Below are positions 33,154-41,780 of a DNA stretch of 64,000 nucleotides, in pieces. Every line of letters begins with the position of its first letter. The first letter of the stretch is position 1. The stretch lies in NCBI RefSeq assembly GCF_003367175.1, contig NZ_QRGA01000001.1, positions 62,001-126,000 on the forward strand, given 5' to 3'. This stretch comes from Trinickia dinghuensis (GTDB lineage Bacteria > Pseudomonadota > Gammaproteobacteria > Burkholderiales > Burkholderiaceae). Below the pieces are notes generated by a model that was given only the letters and a program-made list of their open reading frames with translations, searched no databases and was not told the DNA's origin. Made by a program: the position numbers and the translations under genes.

Positions 33154-33784
33154 CATCGGCGCCGATGATGTCGGCCAGTTCCAGAATCGCCGCTTGCTGG
33201 GCCTGCACAACGCTGCCGTAGTCCCGCGCCGCGACCGGTGCTTGCAGTTGCGTCACGCAGCTTAGGCCCCCTGCCTTGCGATCGGATAAGCGGGCTTTCC
33301 AGCCGGCCGTGAGCTGCACGCGGCTCCCGGGCCAGACATCGAGCTGCCGAATCTCCACCTCGATCGTCGCGACCGGCTTGTTGTAATTCGAATTGGAACT
33401 GAAACCGGAATCGGCATTGATATCGGACGGCGACGACGTATCGCCCAGACCGTCCACATCGCCCACATCGTCCGTATCCAAGCGAGACGCCAGCCTCCTG
33501 GAGAGCGCGGCCCTGATCTCGTTCCCGAGCGGAGACGCCCAACGTTCGTCGTCCACGAACTCGACCTCCGTTTGACCCGTTCTGATCGCGAGGTACGCTT
33601 GATCCAGACTTGGCGGCATGCGGACCGGCATCACGTCGATCGCGAAATCGGCGCGAGTTCGAGCGGCATGCTCGAATGGCTGCGACGAAGCCAGCGTGTG
33701 GTAGTGAACCGGCGACGCGCCGCATCCCGCGAACAGGGCCGCGCACGCTAGGCACGTGACGGCGAATAAAGCGTTTCGTTTCAT
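33071..33784 (-). CDS. pqiC: PqiC-like membrane-integrity lipoprotein
   Basis: Lipoprotein of 237 residues with signal peptide and lipobox (LFAGCG, mature cysteine about residue 21). The body matches the PqiC/ABC-transport auxiliary family (PVHYHTLA near the N-terminus, IRTGQTEVEFVDDERWASPL in the middle). PqiC sits at the outer membrane and caps the PqiB tunnel for lipid traffic. The start overlaps the pqiB stop (ATGA). A serine/asparagine/aspartate-rich insert (about residues 102-136) is unusual. Its 3' end overlaps the GGDEF-EAL gene by 83 bp. Confidence 0.85.
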   Translation of the reverse strand: MKRNALFAVTCLACAALFAGCGASPVHYHTLASSQPFEHAARTRADFAIDVMPVRMPPSLDQAYLAIRTGQTEVEFVDDERWASPLGNEIRAALSRRLASRLDTDDVGDVDGLGDTSSPSDINADSGFSSNSNYNKPVATIEVEIRQLDVWPGSRVQLTAGWKARLSDRKAGGLSCVTQLQAPVAARDYGSVVQAQQAAILELADIIGADVISLEKSAPAQRSCSSAEHAPAIASTD

Positions 33785-35454
33785 TTCGACGGTTCCCGCG
33801 AAGACGGTCCGTGTAGGTCATAGGAAGACGGCAAGTCCGGGCTCGGCTTCAAACCTCGAACGAGCGCTTCAGGGTGTCGGCTCAGAAGATCAGTCAACGT
33901 TCGCAGCGAGCGGGCGGAGTCGCTCAATTGATCCAGCGTCCGCATCAGCCTCTGCTGCAGCGGCCCATCGCTCGAAACGGCGTTTTGCGCCTGCTCGAAT
34001 GTCGACTGCGCCTGCGCAAGCGTCTTGGTCGCTTGCGGCAACACCGCATGGTTCACTTGCGCGATTGTTTGGTCGAGGTTCACGAGGGTGGTGTCCAAGT
34101 GCTGTCCGATCTGCGCCAACGGCATCTTGTCGAGCTTGCCCAAGATCGATGCCACCTGGTCTTCGATGTGATCGAAACCGCCCGAGGTCGTCGGAATCCA
34201 CACGGGCCGGCGAGATGCATCGAAGCGCACCGGTGCCGCGTTGGGCACGAAGTCGAGCGACACGTAGAGCTGCCCCGTCAGGAGATTGCCGGTGCGAGCC
34301 TGAGCGCGCAGGCCGTTCGCGACGAGCACGCCGAGAAACGCCGCGGCTTGTTCGTCGACCGTCCCGCGCGCCTTCGGTAGCGTTTGCAGTACGTTGCCCA
34401 TCGCCGACGGAAACACGTCCGCCATCACGACCGTCGGAAAGCGATGCGTCGCCGGGTCGTAGGCCAACGAGACCGAGGCAACGCTGCCCACCTCGACACC
34501 GGCAAAATAAACAGGCGCGCCCAGCGACAGCCCGCGCAGCGACTCGGCGAAGCGCAATTCGAAGCGCAGCGACGGCCCTTTAGGCGGATTCATCGCCGTC
34601 TGCCGATCGTTCGCCAGAACGTAATGCACCTGCTGCGAAGAGGTTGACGCGGCATCGCTCGCCGGGTTGGCAAAGGCGATGCCTCCCGCGACGACGGTGG
34701 CAAGCGATTGCGTATTGACCTTGATCCCCGTCGCGCCCAGTGCGATGTCGACGCCGCTCGCATTCCAAAAGCGCGTATCGGGGGTGACGAAGCGGTCATA
34801 GGGTGCGTCGACGAACACTTGCAACGTCACGCCTTTGCCGTCGTCGTCGAGCGCGTAGGATGCAATGCGCCCCACCTGAACACGCCGGAAATAAACGGGT
34901 GAATTCACGTCGAGCGAACCGAGATCCTCGGCGTGCAGCACGAAGGTATGGCCCGGCGTGCCGTTGATCACGGTGGGCGGCGTTTCCAGACCGATGAACG
35001 TTCGCTCGGATTCCCGTCCGGCACCTCTGTCGGCGGCGATGTACGCGCCGGAAAGAATCGTATCGACGCCCGACAGCCCGCCCACGCCCAGGCGCGGACG
35101 CACGACCCAAAATCGCGTGCCCGCCGTGGCGAGGGTTTTCGCGTTGCTAGACAGCGCGACGTCAGCCACGACACCTGCGCCGTCCTCCGTGAGTTCGACC
35201 GACGATACCTTGCCGACGACGACGTCCTTGTACTTGACGAGCGTCTTTCCGGCAATCATCCCCTCGGCCGTTCGAAAGCGAATCGTGATCTCCGGGCCCT
35301 TCGCCGCCCATGCGTGAAAGAGCAGCCACAGACCGACGGCGGCCGCGATCGCGGGAACGAGCCAGACCGGCGATACACTCCATCGGCGCTCGTCGAAGAC
35401 GGGCTCGAGGATCGGCCGGGCGGTGGGATCGCCTTGCGGGTCGGTCTGCGTCAT
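33781..35454 (-). CDS. pqiB: PqiB, MCE-domain intermembrane transport protein
   Basis: Protein of 557 residues, close to E. coli PqiB length, with one N-terminal membrane anchor (WLVPAIAAAVGLWLLFHAWA, about 30-50) and three MCE (MlaD) repeats in the periplasm, visible as repeated G-x-V-x-Y-x-G/V-x-V patterns (LVKYKDVVVGKV, PVYFRRVQVGRI, PVYFAGVEVGSV). The C-terminal helical region (about 440-540) forms the coiled tunnel. Family role: a lipid-conducting tube between the membranes. Normally the membrane protein PqiA is encoded just upstream; here a DUF3313 lipoprotein gene takes that place, only 4 bp away. Confidence 0.92.
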   Translation of the reverse strand: MTQTDPQGDPTARPILEPVFDERRWSVSPVWLVPAIAAAVGLWLLFHAWAAKGPEITIRFRTAEGMIAGKTLVKYKDVVVGKVSSVELTEDGAGVVADVALSSNAKTLATAGTRFWVVRPRLGVGGLSGVDTILSGAYIAADRGAGRESERTFIGLETPPTVINGTPGHTFVLHAEDLGSLDVNSPVYFRRVQVGRIASYALDDDGKGVTLQVFVDAPYDRFVTPDTRFWNASGVDIALGATGIKVNTQSLATVVAGGIAFANPASDAASTSSQQVHYVLANDRQTAMNPPKGPSLRFELRFAESLRGLSLGAPVYFAGVEVGSVASVSLAYDPATHRFPTVVMADVFPSAMGNVLQTLPKARGTVDEQAAAFLGVLVANGLRAQARTGNLLTGQLYVSLDFVPNAAPVRFDASRRPVWIPTTSGGFDHIEDQVASILGKLDKMPLAQIGQHLDTTLVNLDQTIAQVNHAVLPQATKTLAQAQSTFEQAQNAVSSDGPLQQRLMRTLDQLSDSARSLRTLTDLLSRHPEALVRGLKPSPDLPSSYDLHGPSSREPSK

Positions 35455-35458
35455 CGCA

Positions 35459-36121
35459 TCACTGAAGCCGCGCCAAGAGCGCGTCGGCGCCCTTGTCGAT
35501 ACCCGTGCGGGCGGCGCCTAGCGAGCCGAAGCTCGCCGCGAGGTTCATCGCATTCGGATACTGCTTCGACACATAGGCGTTCAGCAGTTGTCCGCTCGCG
35601 CTGTCATAGACCTCCACGGCGAAGCTGACCGAGCCGCCGAACGCGCTCTTGCCGCCGGCGGCCGCTGCCACGCCGTTATAGACGTTGCCCCCGATGTCGA
35701 AGTGAACGAACTGGCCGAGAAAGGGCGTCGTCGTCTCGGCGCCGGTCAGGATCAGTTTGACGCGCAGCGTACCGCGCCCCGGTTGGTTCGAGGCGGCGAA
35801 GCGTTTTCCAAGCCGCTCGGCGAACGTCTTTTGCATGTCGTTCGCCAAGTCGAGCTTGTCCTCGTCCTTCATATCGCCGAATTGGTTGTCGCTCCCCCGA
35901 TAGATCTCGACCGGGTCGACGATGACGCCCGTATAGCTGCGCCAATTGACTTGGCGCGAGTACGTGTACGGGATGCGGCCCGTCTTGTCGTCGACGTTCG
36001 TCTGCAAGTAGGACGCGGACGCAATGCCGGAGTACGCCACCGGCTTCTCGCTCGCGCAGCCCGTAAAGGCCGACACCGCGGCGCACATCATGAAAAAACC
36101 GACCTTCTTGTTCAGGTACAT
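35459..36121 (-). CDS. DUF3313 family lipoprotein
   Basis: Lipoprotein of 220 residues with signal peptide and lipobox (VSAFTGCAS). The body fits the DUF3313 family of outer-membrane-associated lipoproteins of unknown function (YSGIASASYLQTN, VIVDPVEIYRG, FAVEVYDSASGQLLNAYV). The ATG at 36121 follows AAGGAGAGCGCG. The gene is first in a unit with pqiB and pqiC. Upstream lies a palindrome likely bound by the divergent TetR protein. Confidence 0.82.
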   Translation of the reverse strand: MYLNKKVGFFMMCAAVSAFTGCASEKPVAYSGIASASYLQTNVDDKTGRIPYTYSRQVNWRSYTGVIVDPVEIYRGSDNQFGDMKDEDKLDLANDMQKTFAERLGKRFAASNQPGRGTLRVKLILTGAETTTPFLGQFVHFDIGGNVYNGVAAAAGGKSAFGGSVSFAVEVYDSASGQLLNAYVSKQYPNAMNLAASFGSLGAARTGIDKGADALLARLQ

Positions 36122-36222
36122 CGCGCTCTCCTTCAAATCGTTTCGTTCCGAGCCCGAGCAATCGGTCAGGATCGCCAAGCCCCAGCGGGAGGCCGAAAAG
36201 TATCACGGTCAAGCGACCATGT

Positions 36223-36240
36223 AAACCGTCCAGACGGTTT
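36223..36240. promoter_or_regulatory. TetR-type operator between DUF3313 and TetR genes
   Basis: AAACCGTC-CA-GACGGTTT is a perfect 8-2-8 palindrome in the 244-bp divergent region, 102 bp before the lipoprotein start and 126 bp before the TetR start. This shape is typical of TetR-family operators and suggests that the TetR protein represses both itself and the pqi-like unit. Confidence 0.7.
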
Positions 36241-36365
36241 GTAAGTTGACACTGAGATGACATAAAATGCGGCGGCGCCGCTTGCGCCGCGACACCATGG
36301 GGCAGGAAAGCCGAAACACCGTATGCGATGATGCCGATCGTCGCACCGATCACTTTTTATCGACA

Positions 36366-36974
36366 ATGGACAACCAAACCCGCTCGGAGCTCACACGCAA
36401 CAAGGCCATCGAAGCCGCGCTCGTCATCCTCGAGCGCGACGGTGTGAGCGGCCTGACCTTCGATGCGCTGGCGCGCGAAAGCGGCGTCAGCAAAGGCGGC
36501 CTGCTGCATCAGTTCCGAACCAAGAATGGGGTGCTGGACGCGTTGGCCGAATATCAAAGCCAGCACTTCGAACGGGTTGCCCGGGACTATCTGGCCAAGG
36601 AAGGCGCATCGAAAACGGAGCCGACGGTCGCGTCCCGAATCGCGATTTATCGCGAATCGGCCAACCAGCCGCACTCGGTGGCCCGGGCCGTCCTGGCTAC
36701 GCTCATTGCGAACCCGAACCCGGAACTGCTCGAAAAATTTCGGGCGCAGGATGCGCAAGCGCTGAAGCAGGTCGAAGAGGAGTCACCCGACCTTGACCTT
36801 GCGCTGATTCGATCGCTCGCCGCCAGCGGGCTCGCCTTTGCGACGCTGCTCGGGATCTCGTCGCTGACGCGCAAGGATCGGGACCGGTTGTACGCCCGAC
36901 TGCTCGACGAGCAGGCTTGGGAAGGCGTGGCGGCCAAGCCGGCCAAGAAGAAGCGCACGAACACCCAAAGCTAG
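36366..36974 (+). CDS. TetR family transcriptional regulator
   Basis: Repressor of 202 residues. The N-terminal TetR helix-turn-helix is LTFDALARESGVSKGGLLHQF (about 29-50); the C-terminal part is a variable ligand-binding domain ending in a lysine-rich tail (AKPAKKKRTN). The ATG at 36366 (MDNQTRSELTRNKAIEAAL) is the family-like start; 33 in-frame upstream codons are rejected. It is divergent from the DUF3313/pqiB/pqiC unit, with a perfect palindrome between, and is therefore the likely local repressor. Confidence 0.9.
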   Translation: MDNQTRSELTRNKAIEAALVILERDGVSGLTFDALARESGVSKGGLLHQFRTKNGVLDALAEYQSQHFERVARDYLAKEGASKTEPTVASRIAIYRESANQPHSVARAVLATLIANPNPELLEKFRAQDAQALKQVEEESPDLDLALIRSLAASGLAFATLLGISSLTRKDRDRLYARLLDEQAWEGVAAKPAKKKRTNTQS

Positions 36975-37323
36975 CACTAGCATCGAAACTGGAGCTGAGC
37001 GCCGCACCTGCGCGGCTCGATTCCTCCCATGCTTACTCTCCGGCGGATAGCACGCCCCTGCCGATCCGCCATCTCCCCGATGGCGATACGCTCGGTTCCA
37101 TCGCTCCCAAAGACACCTACCTCCTCCCCAAGGGCCGTCCGGCCTTACCCCACTCGTTCAGAACACCGGGCGTGAGCGCCCTTCTCGTGGGTGGGGGTAA
37201 ACACCGTTTGTTGGCCAGTTGACAGTTGGTTCCACCCGGGACTAGTCTAAATTCAACGATTAGTTCCAAATGGTACTAAATGAGTTGACTGCCTGATAGT
37301 ACAGACGAAGAAAGGGATACCGC
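36975..37323. other. Intergenic stretch upstream of the MarR gene
   Basis: About 350 bp with no gene I can support. Its last 90 bp are distinctly AT-richer than the surroundings and hold the MarR operator candidate at 37260-37279. This is the left border of a segment (to about 41.7 kb) whose codon use looks less GC-biased than the flanks. Confidence 0.5.
37260..37279. promoter_or_regulatory. MarR operator candidate
   Basis: TTAGTTCC-AAAT-GGTACTAA is an inverted repeat matching at 7 of 8 positions, 45 bp before the MarR start. An adjacent short palindrome, GACTAGTC, lies about 20 bp upstream. Autoregulation by the MarR protein is the simplest reading. Confidence 0.55.
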
Positions 37324-37848
37324 ATGGAAAACAACTCAAAGGTGGTCAAGGCAGCAAGGATTGCGGAGCGGGATGCGGCATCGCGGCCGGCCGACGACGA
37401 CGTCTTCGATCGGATCGTGAGGCAGGGGCCACTTACCGACATGTGGCGCCTGACACTATGGGGGAACTTCTATTGCGAACCGATTTTCGCTGAACTAGCA
37501 GAGAATTTCGATGTTACGCGCGATGAGTTCAACGTACTCTATTCGCTCGCGTCCTGCGGTTCGTTGCTCGCAAAAAACGTCTGTGAAGTGACCGGACGGC
37601 CGAAGAATAGTATTAGCCGAGCGGTCAACAGTCTCGTCGAGCGAAAAATGATCAAAAGAAAGACCAACGCTTACGATCGCCGCGAAAGTCCGCTGGTTCT
37701 CAACGAAAGCGGCCTGCGACTTTACGAGCGGGTGTTGCCGGTCGCTGTTGCCCGCCAAACCCTGATGCTAAAGGCGTTGAACGACAAGGATAGACGCGAG
37801 TTGGACAGGATCCTCGAGAAGTTGATGAGCGCCAAACACGAATGGTGA
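37324..37848 (+). CDS. MarR family transcriptional regulator
   Basis: Regulator of 174 residues with a winged helix-turn-helix (DEFNVLYSLASCGSLLAKNVCEVTGRPKNSISRAVNSLVERKMIKRK across about 59-107) and YDRRESPLVLNESG as the wing. AGAAAGGGATACCGC precedes the ATG. It lies 286 bp upstream of, and in the same direction as, the binding-protein/reductase/FAD-enzyme set, whose expression it probably controls in response to the substrate. Confidence 0.88.
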   Translation: MENNSKVVKAARIAERDAASRPADDDVFDRIVRQGPLTDMWRLTLWGNFYCEPIFAELAENFDVTRDEFNVLYSLASCGSLLAKNVCEVTGRPKNSISRAVNSLVERKMIKRKTNAYDRRESPLVLNESGLRLYERVLPVAVARQTLMLKALNDKDRRELDRILEKLMSAKHEW

Positions 37849-38134
37849 AGAATTGCCGGCCGATGACAAGCTGACAACTGCCAGGAAGCGATTGCCTGAA
37901 TGGGAAGTAGTGGCGTGACATCGGCGCGACACCGCTGCCTCGAACTTGAATTGAAGCCTCAATTTATTTTCAGCGTTGCTCGCCGATGTGAGCACGCATG
38001 AACGGATATCGCTGCCGAACGCTCCTCCTGGAACCTTCGCGAAATCAGATCTATCGAGTATCTAGCTTCAATTTCACAAAAGCACATCCAGTTAGCAATT
38101 TTCACTTTTGGTTGGACACGTCAAGGGGAATTAG

Positions 38135-39190
38135 ATGAAGCGAATCATGTTGTCGTGTGCGCTCCTCTGCGCGGCACAGATGGGATATGCCAAGAGTCTT
38201 ACCGTGGTGTCTTGGGGTGGCTCCTATGAAGACTCACAGGTAGCGACCACGATCAGTCCCTTCCAGAAGGCAAGCGGGATCAACGTGAAGGTCGACAACT
38301 ACAGCGGCGGTGTCGCACAGGTGCGTGCCCAGGTTGAAACCAAGAACGTGACCTGGGACGTGGTGGACATGCAGTTATCCGACGCAATACGTGCGTGCGA
38401 CGAGGGCCTGCTCGAAAAAATCAATCCCGCGGACTTGGCTCCAGCAAAAGACGGAACGCCCGCAGCAAAAGACTACATGGCGAAGGGCCTCAACAGCTGC
38501 ATGGCCGGTAACGAAATCTGGTCGCTCGTGGTTGTCTACAACAAGAGCAAGTTCAAAGGGAGCCAGCCGAAGACCATTGCAGACTTCTTCGATTTGAAGC
38601 GTTTCCCCGGTAAGCGGGCGATGCACAAATCTCCCGAAGGGGCGCTTGAGTGGGCATTGATGGCAGACGGCGTGCCGCGAGCGGACGTCTACAAAACCCT
38701 ATCGACGCCGCAAGGCGTAGATAGGGCGTTCAAGAAGCTGGACACGATCAAGAGTTCGATCGTCTGGTGGGAAACCGGAGCACAGGCTCCGCAATTGCTG
38801 GCTGACGGAGAAGTCACCATGGCCGCCGCATACAATTCGCGAATCTACGACGCGATAGTTAAAGACAAGCAGCCGTTTGCCTTTATGTGGGATGGTCAGC
38901 TCAGGTATCTCGAGGGCTACGTGATTGTCAAAGGAACCCCGCACCTCGAAGAAGCGCGTCAGTTCGTCCGATTTGCGACGAAGCCGGATATCTTGGCCAA
39001 TCTTGTGTCGGCAGTGGCATTCGGTCCTCTGCGCGAATCCGCGGTGCCGTTGGTCAGTGACACGGCAAAGCCGTATCTGCCGACCGCTCCGGACAACGCA
39101 AAGACCGCGCTAGATGTGGACTTCGATTGGTGGGCGGACCACAGCGACGACCTCAATCAGCGTTTTGCGACGTGGCTGGCGCGCAACTAG
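38135..39190 (+). CDS. ABC transporter periplasmic binding protein, PotD/spermidine-putrescine type (orphan)
   Basis: Secreted protein of 351 residues with a signal peptide (MKRIMLSCALLCAAQMGYA, cleaved before KSLTVVSWGGSYEDSQ). The fold and motifs (TWDVVDMQLSDAIRACDEG, VYNKSKFKGSQPKTIADFFD, WALMADGV) belong to the PotD-like family for polyamines and related cations or amino acids. No permease or ATPase genes are near, so it must pair with a transporter encoded elsewhere or have a sensory role. AAGGGGAA precedes the start. A strong hairpin follows the gene. Confidence 0.88.
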   Translation: MKRIMLSCALLCAAQMGYAKSLTVVSWGGSYEDSQVATTISPFQKASGINVKVDNYSGGVAQVRAQVETKNVTWDVVDMQLSDAIRACDEGLLEKINPADLAPAKDGTPAAKDYMAKGLNSCMAGNEIWSLVVVYNKSKFKGSQPKTIADFFDLKRFPGKRAMHKSPEGALEWALMADGVPRADVYKTLSTPQGVDRAFKKLDTIKSSIVWWETGAQAPQLLADGEVTMAAAYNSRIYDAIVKDKQPFAFMWDGQLRYLEGYVIVKGTPHLEEARQFVRFATKPDILANLVSAVAFGPLRESAVPLVSDTAKPYLPTAPDNAKTALDVDFDWWADHSDDLNQRFATWLARN

Positions 39191-39221
39191 TCGTCATCGA
39201 GCGGTACCACCTGAATGAGTT

Positions 39222-39245
39222 CTGCTCGGCGAAGACGCCGAGCAG
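39222..39245 (+). terminator. Intercistronic hairpin after the PotD-like gene
   Basis: CTGCTCGGCG-AAGA-CGCCGAGCAG is a perfect 10-bp stem with a 4-base loop, 31 bp past the binding-protein stop. The following CAGCCTTCTTCGTT is only a weak U tract, so partial termination or mRNA stabilisation is likely, giving more binding protein than enzymes. Confidence 0.55.
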
Positions 39246-39284
39246 CAGCCTTCTTCGTTATACCCAGATGGGAGAGGCATTGCG

Positions 39285-40055
39285 ATGCTCAAACTCGGCG
39301 TGCTTGGCGTAGGTGACCTGACCGAAAAGATGGTTCGCGGGCTATATCGTCACGGAAGCGAGTTGCACGTGCTTCTTTCCCCCAGGAATCACGAGAGAGG
39401 CGGAATGCTTTCAAGAGACCTCGCTTGCGTGATGATGGAAACGAATCAGGCCGTGGCTGATGAGGCGGACGTCATCATCATCGGCGTAAGGCCCACCCAT
39501 CTTCTGGATCTCGCACAAGAAGTCAAGCTACGGCCCGACCAGCCACTCATTTCTGTCGTCATGGGTGTGTCGCTGGCCGAATTGCAGAAGCTATTCGGAA
39601 CCAGGGACTGTTGCCGGGCCATGTTGTCCGCTGCATCCGAGATCAATCACTCGACCGTCGTGTTCTTTCCTGCCGAATCGATAGCAGCGCAACTGCTTGC
39701 ACCGTTGGGGAATGTCATTCCTTTGGTCACGGAGCGCGAGTTCGAGCTGGCAACGGTGGCGGCGTGCATGAACGGCTGGTTCTACTTTCTTGCTGATGAA
39801 CTGCAGCAATGGTTCGTACAGCAAGGTCTATCAGCACAACGTGCGAAAGATCTGACGCTGAGTAGTGTCGAAGATTGCGTGGCCTACTCCCGTTACAAGA
39901 TGTCCGCTACGCCCAGACAAATTGGTGAATCGATCGCCATACCAGGGACATTCACAGCCGAAGGGTTGGAGGTCCTACACAGGCTCGGCGCCAACGTGGC
40001 CTGGAGGGCGGCAAGCGATCATGTATTCAGGCTTCTAATGTCAAAGCAGGGTTGA
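39285..40055 (+). CDS. Pyrroline-5-carboxylate reductase-like NAD(P)-binding protein
   Basis: Protein of 256 residues with an N-terminal Rossmann fold (LKLGVLGVGDLTEKMVRGL) and the middle features of the ProC family (ADVIIIGVRPTHLLDLAQEV, PLISVVMGVSLAELQKLFG). The C-terminal dimerisation domain is present (LSAQRAKDLTLSSVEDCVAYS and GTFTAEGLEVL). It is not the housekeeping ProC by context; a reductase for a cyclic imine or another C=N bond is a reasonable guess. GGGAGAGG precedes the ATG. Confidence 0.78.
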   Translation: MLKLGVLGVGDLTEKMVRGLYRHGSELHVLLSPRNHERGGMLSRDLACVMMETNQAVADEADVIIIGVRPTHLLDLAQEVKLRPDQPLISVVMGVSLAELQKLFGTRDCCRAMLSAASEINHSTVVFFPAESIAAQLLAPLGNVIPLVTEREFELATVAACMNGWFYFLADELQQWFVQQGLSAQRAKDLTLSSVEDCVAYSRYKMSATPRQIGESIAIPGTFTAEGLEVLHRLGANVAWRAASDHVFRLLMSKQG

Positions 40056-40151
40056 AGTGCCGGCATATGCGAAAAATGGCCTGATGCTTCGGCGGTTCAA
40101 TAGGTTGAGAAAGGACTGCGATTTTGCAACTGTTTTGAGGAAAGGTTTTAC

Positions 40152-41639
40152 ATGACGCGCTCGCTTTTGCATTCCCTCGCCCGAGAAATGTGGGATGTCG
40201 TGGTAGTTGGCGCTGGCGCAGTGGGTTGCGCCGCTGCGCGTGAACTGGCCGGGCGGGGGTTCAAGACCCTGCTGGTGGACCGCGGTGATATCGGTACGGG
40301 TACCTCGTCACGCTCCAGCCGAATGCTTTATTCTGGCGTAGGCTACATGGCGCCCGGCTTCCCGTTATGGCAAATTCCATTCCGCCCTGTTGAGATGATG
40401 CGGCGGTTCCTCTACGCTCGCAATATCATGCACTGTCGTGCTGAGTTGGTTGCCGATCTGCCGCACAGACTCACCAAACACCGCTTTCACTATCCGTTTC
40501 GGGAGGGGGACCGTTATCCTCATTGGCTCGTAGGCTTCGGATTTCATTTGATGGAGACCGTCGCCAGCCGCAACGTACCCCTGGCATATCGAAAGATTTC
40601 TCCTATGCAGGCTGCCAACGAAAGCGAACTGGTCGCGTGCTTGGGCGGTCCCCTGTCCAGCGTTGGAGTGTTCGAGGAATACATGTATGCGTGGCCTGAG
40701 CGCATTTGTGTCGATACAGCCTTGGATGCGGAACAACGCGGAGCCACGATTCGCACTTATTCGACGGTGACTGCAATCGAAAGGCGAAACTCGGTCTGGG
40801 AAGTAACGCTGGATGAACAGGCCCCCGAATTGGATGGCCGGGCCATCGTCAAAGCCCGGACGGTTGTGAATGCCGCAGGTCCGTGGGTTGACCGAGTGTC
40901 CGGAGGCGGCGGCAGTGAAGGGAAGCGCGTGATAGGGAAGAAAGGCGTGAACGTGATGGTGCGCCTGCCCGATGCCTGGCGCGGTCAGGGACTCGAAGCA
41001 TTTTCCAGCAAAGGCGAAACATTCTATGTGTTCCCATGGGGCGATTTTCACTTTATCGGGCCGACCGAAACCGTCGTCAGCGAGAACCCGGATGATGTCC
41101 GTGTGCTCGAATCCGAAATCGACTACATCCTCGGCGAAGCCAATCTGCTATTCCCTGAGCTCAGGCTGACCCGTAGGGATGTTCAGCATTGCTGGTGCGG
41201 CGTGCGCCCCATGTCGACACTCGACGGCCAAACGGTCAGCCTCCCCGTGCGTGCAATCACAGACCCGAAAACACCGGGCCTCGTAACGGTTACGGGCTCA
41301 TACATCATGATGCACCGCCACGCCGGCCGTCTGGCCGCGAAGTCGGTCGAGACATTTCTCGGTGCGCGTGGGAAGCGGCCCAAAGGAATGCTGTATCGGT
41401 CGGGTGGTTCGGCCGAGGCCAAAGATCTTGAAAGGATTCTGAGGGAGGAACACGTTGTGCGCCTGGCCGATTTCATTCGCCGCCGGCTGCCCGACGGTTT
41501 AGATCCTTCATTGGGCCTTGACCGCGCTGAAGCTCTGTCCCGCATTGCCGCTCGGGTTCTGGGATGGTCCGAATCGCGCCGGCAGGACGAGCTTCAGCAT
41601 TTTTTGAAGGACACCGCTACGGTCTATCAACGCTTGTAA
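40152..41639 (+). CDS. FAD-dependent oxidoreductase, GlpD-like (DAO family)
   Basis: Flavoenzyme of 495 residues. The FAD-binding motif is DVVVVGAGAVGCAAARELAG (15-34), and DRGDIGTGTSSRSSRMLYSG matches the glycerol-3-phosphate dehydrogenase pattern following it. FPWGDFHFIGPTE and CWCGVRPM fit the same fold. The C-terminal GlpD cap domain is present (ERILREEHVVRLADFIRRR). Linked to a PotD-like receptor and ProC-like reductase, it more likely oxidises an amine, imino acid or hydroxy compound than glycerol phosphate. GAGGAAAGG precedes the ATG. Confidence 0.85.
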   Translation: MTRSLLHSLAREMWDVVVVGAGAVGCAAARELAGRGFKTLLVDRGDIGTGTSSRSSRMLYSGVGYMAPGFPLWQIPFRPVEMMRRFLYARNIMHCRAELVADLPHRLTKHRFHYPFREGDRYPHWLVGFGFHLMETVASRNVPLAYRKISPMQAANESELVACLGGPLSSVGVFEEYMYAWPERICVDTALDAEQRGATIRTYSTVTAIERRNSVWEVTLDEQAPELDGRAIVKARTVVNAAGPWVDRVSGGGGSEGKRVIGKKGVNVMVRLPDAWRGQGLEAFSSKGETFYVFPWGDFHFIGPTETVVSENPDDVRVLESEIDYILGEANLLFPELRLTRRDVQHCWCGVRPMSTLDGQTVSLPVRAITDPKTPGLVTVTGSYIMMHRHAGRLAAKSVETFLGARGKRPKGMLYRSGGSAEAKDLERILREEHVVRLADFIRRRLPDGLDPSLGLDRAEALSRIAARVLGWSESRRQDELQHFLKDTATVYQRL

Positions 41640-41780
41640 ATTTCCCCGGCGTCGGCGACGTTGGCTGACGCGCACGACTCGACGCGCTTTCGCCGGTATT
41701 TAATATTCTCGTAGCTTCAGCGGCGGTTCCTCGACTACATGAAGCAGAACATGCTGGAGTCGATGGCGATTCCGTAACCG

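Noticed and set aside
41715-41777. Nineteen-codon tail (…FLDYMKQNMLESMAIP) ending at a stop, downstream of the GlpD-like gene
   Set aside because: It looks protein-like and may be a gene leftover, but it is too short, preceded by a stop, and matches no family I can name.
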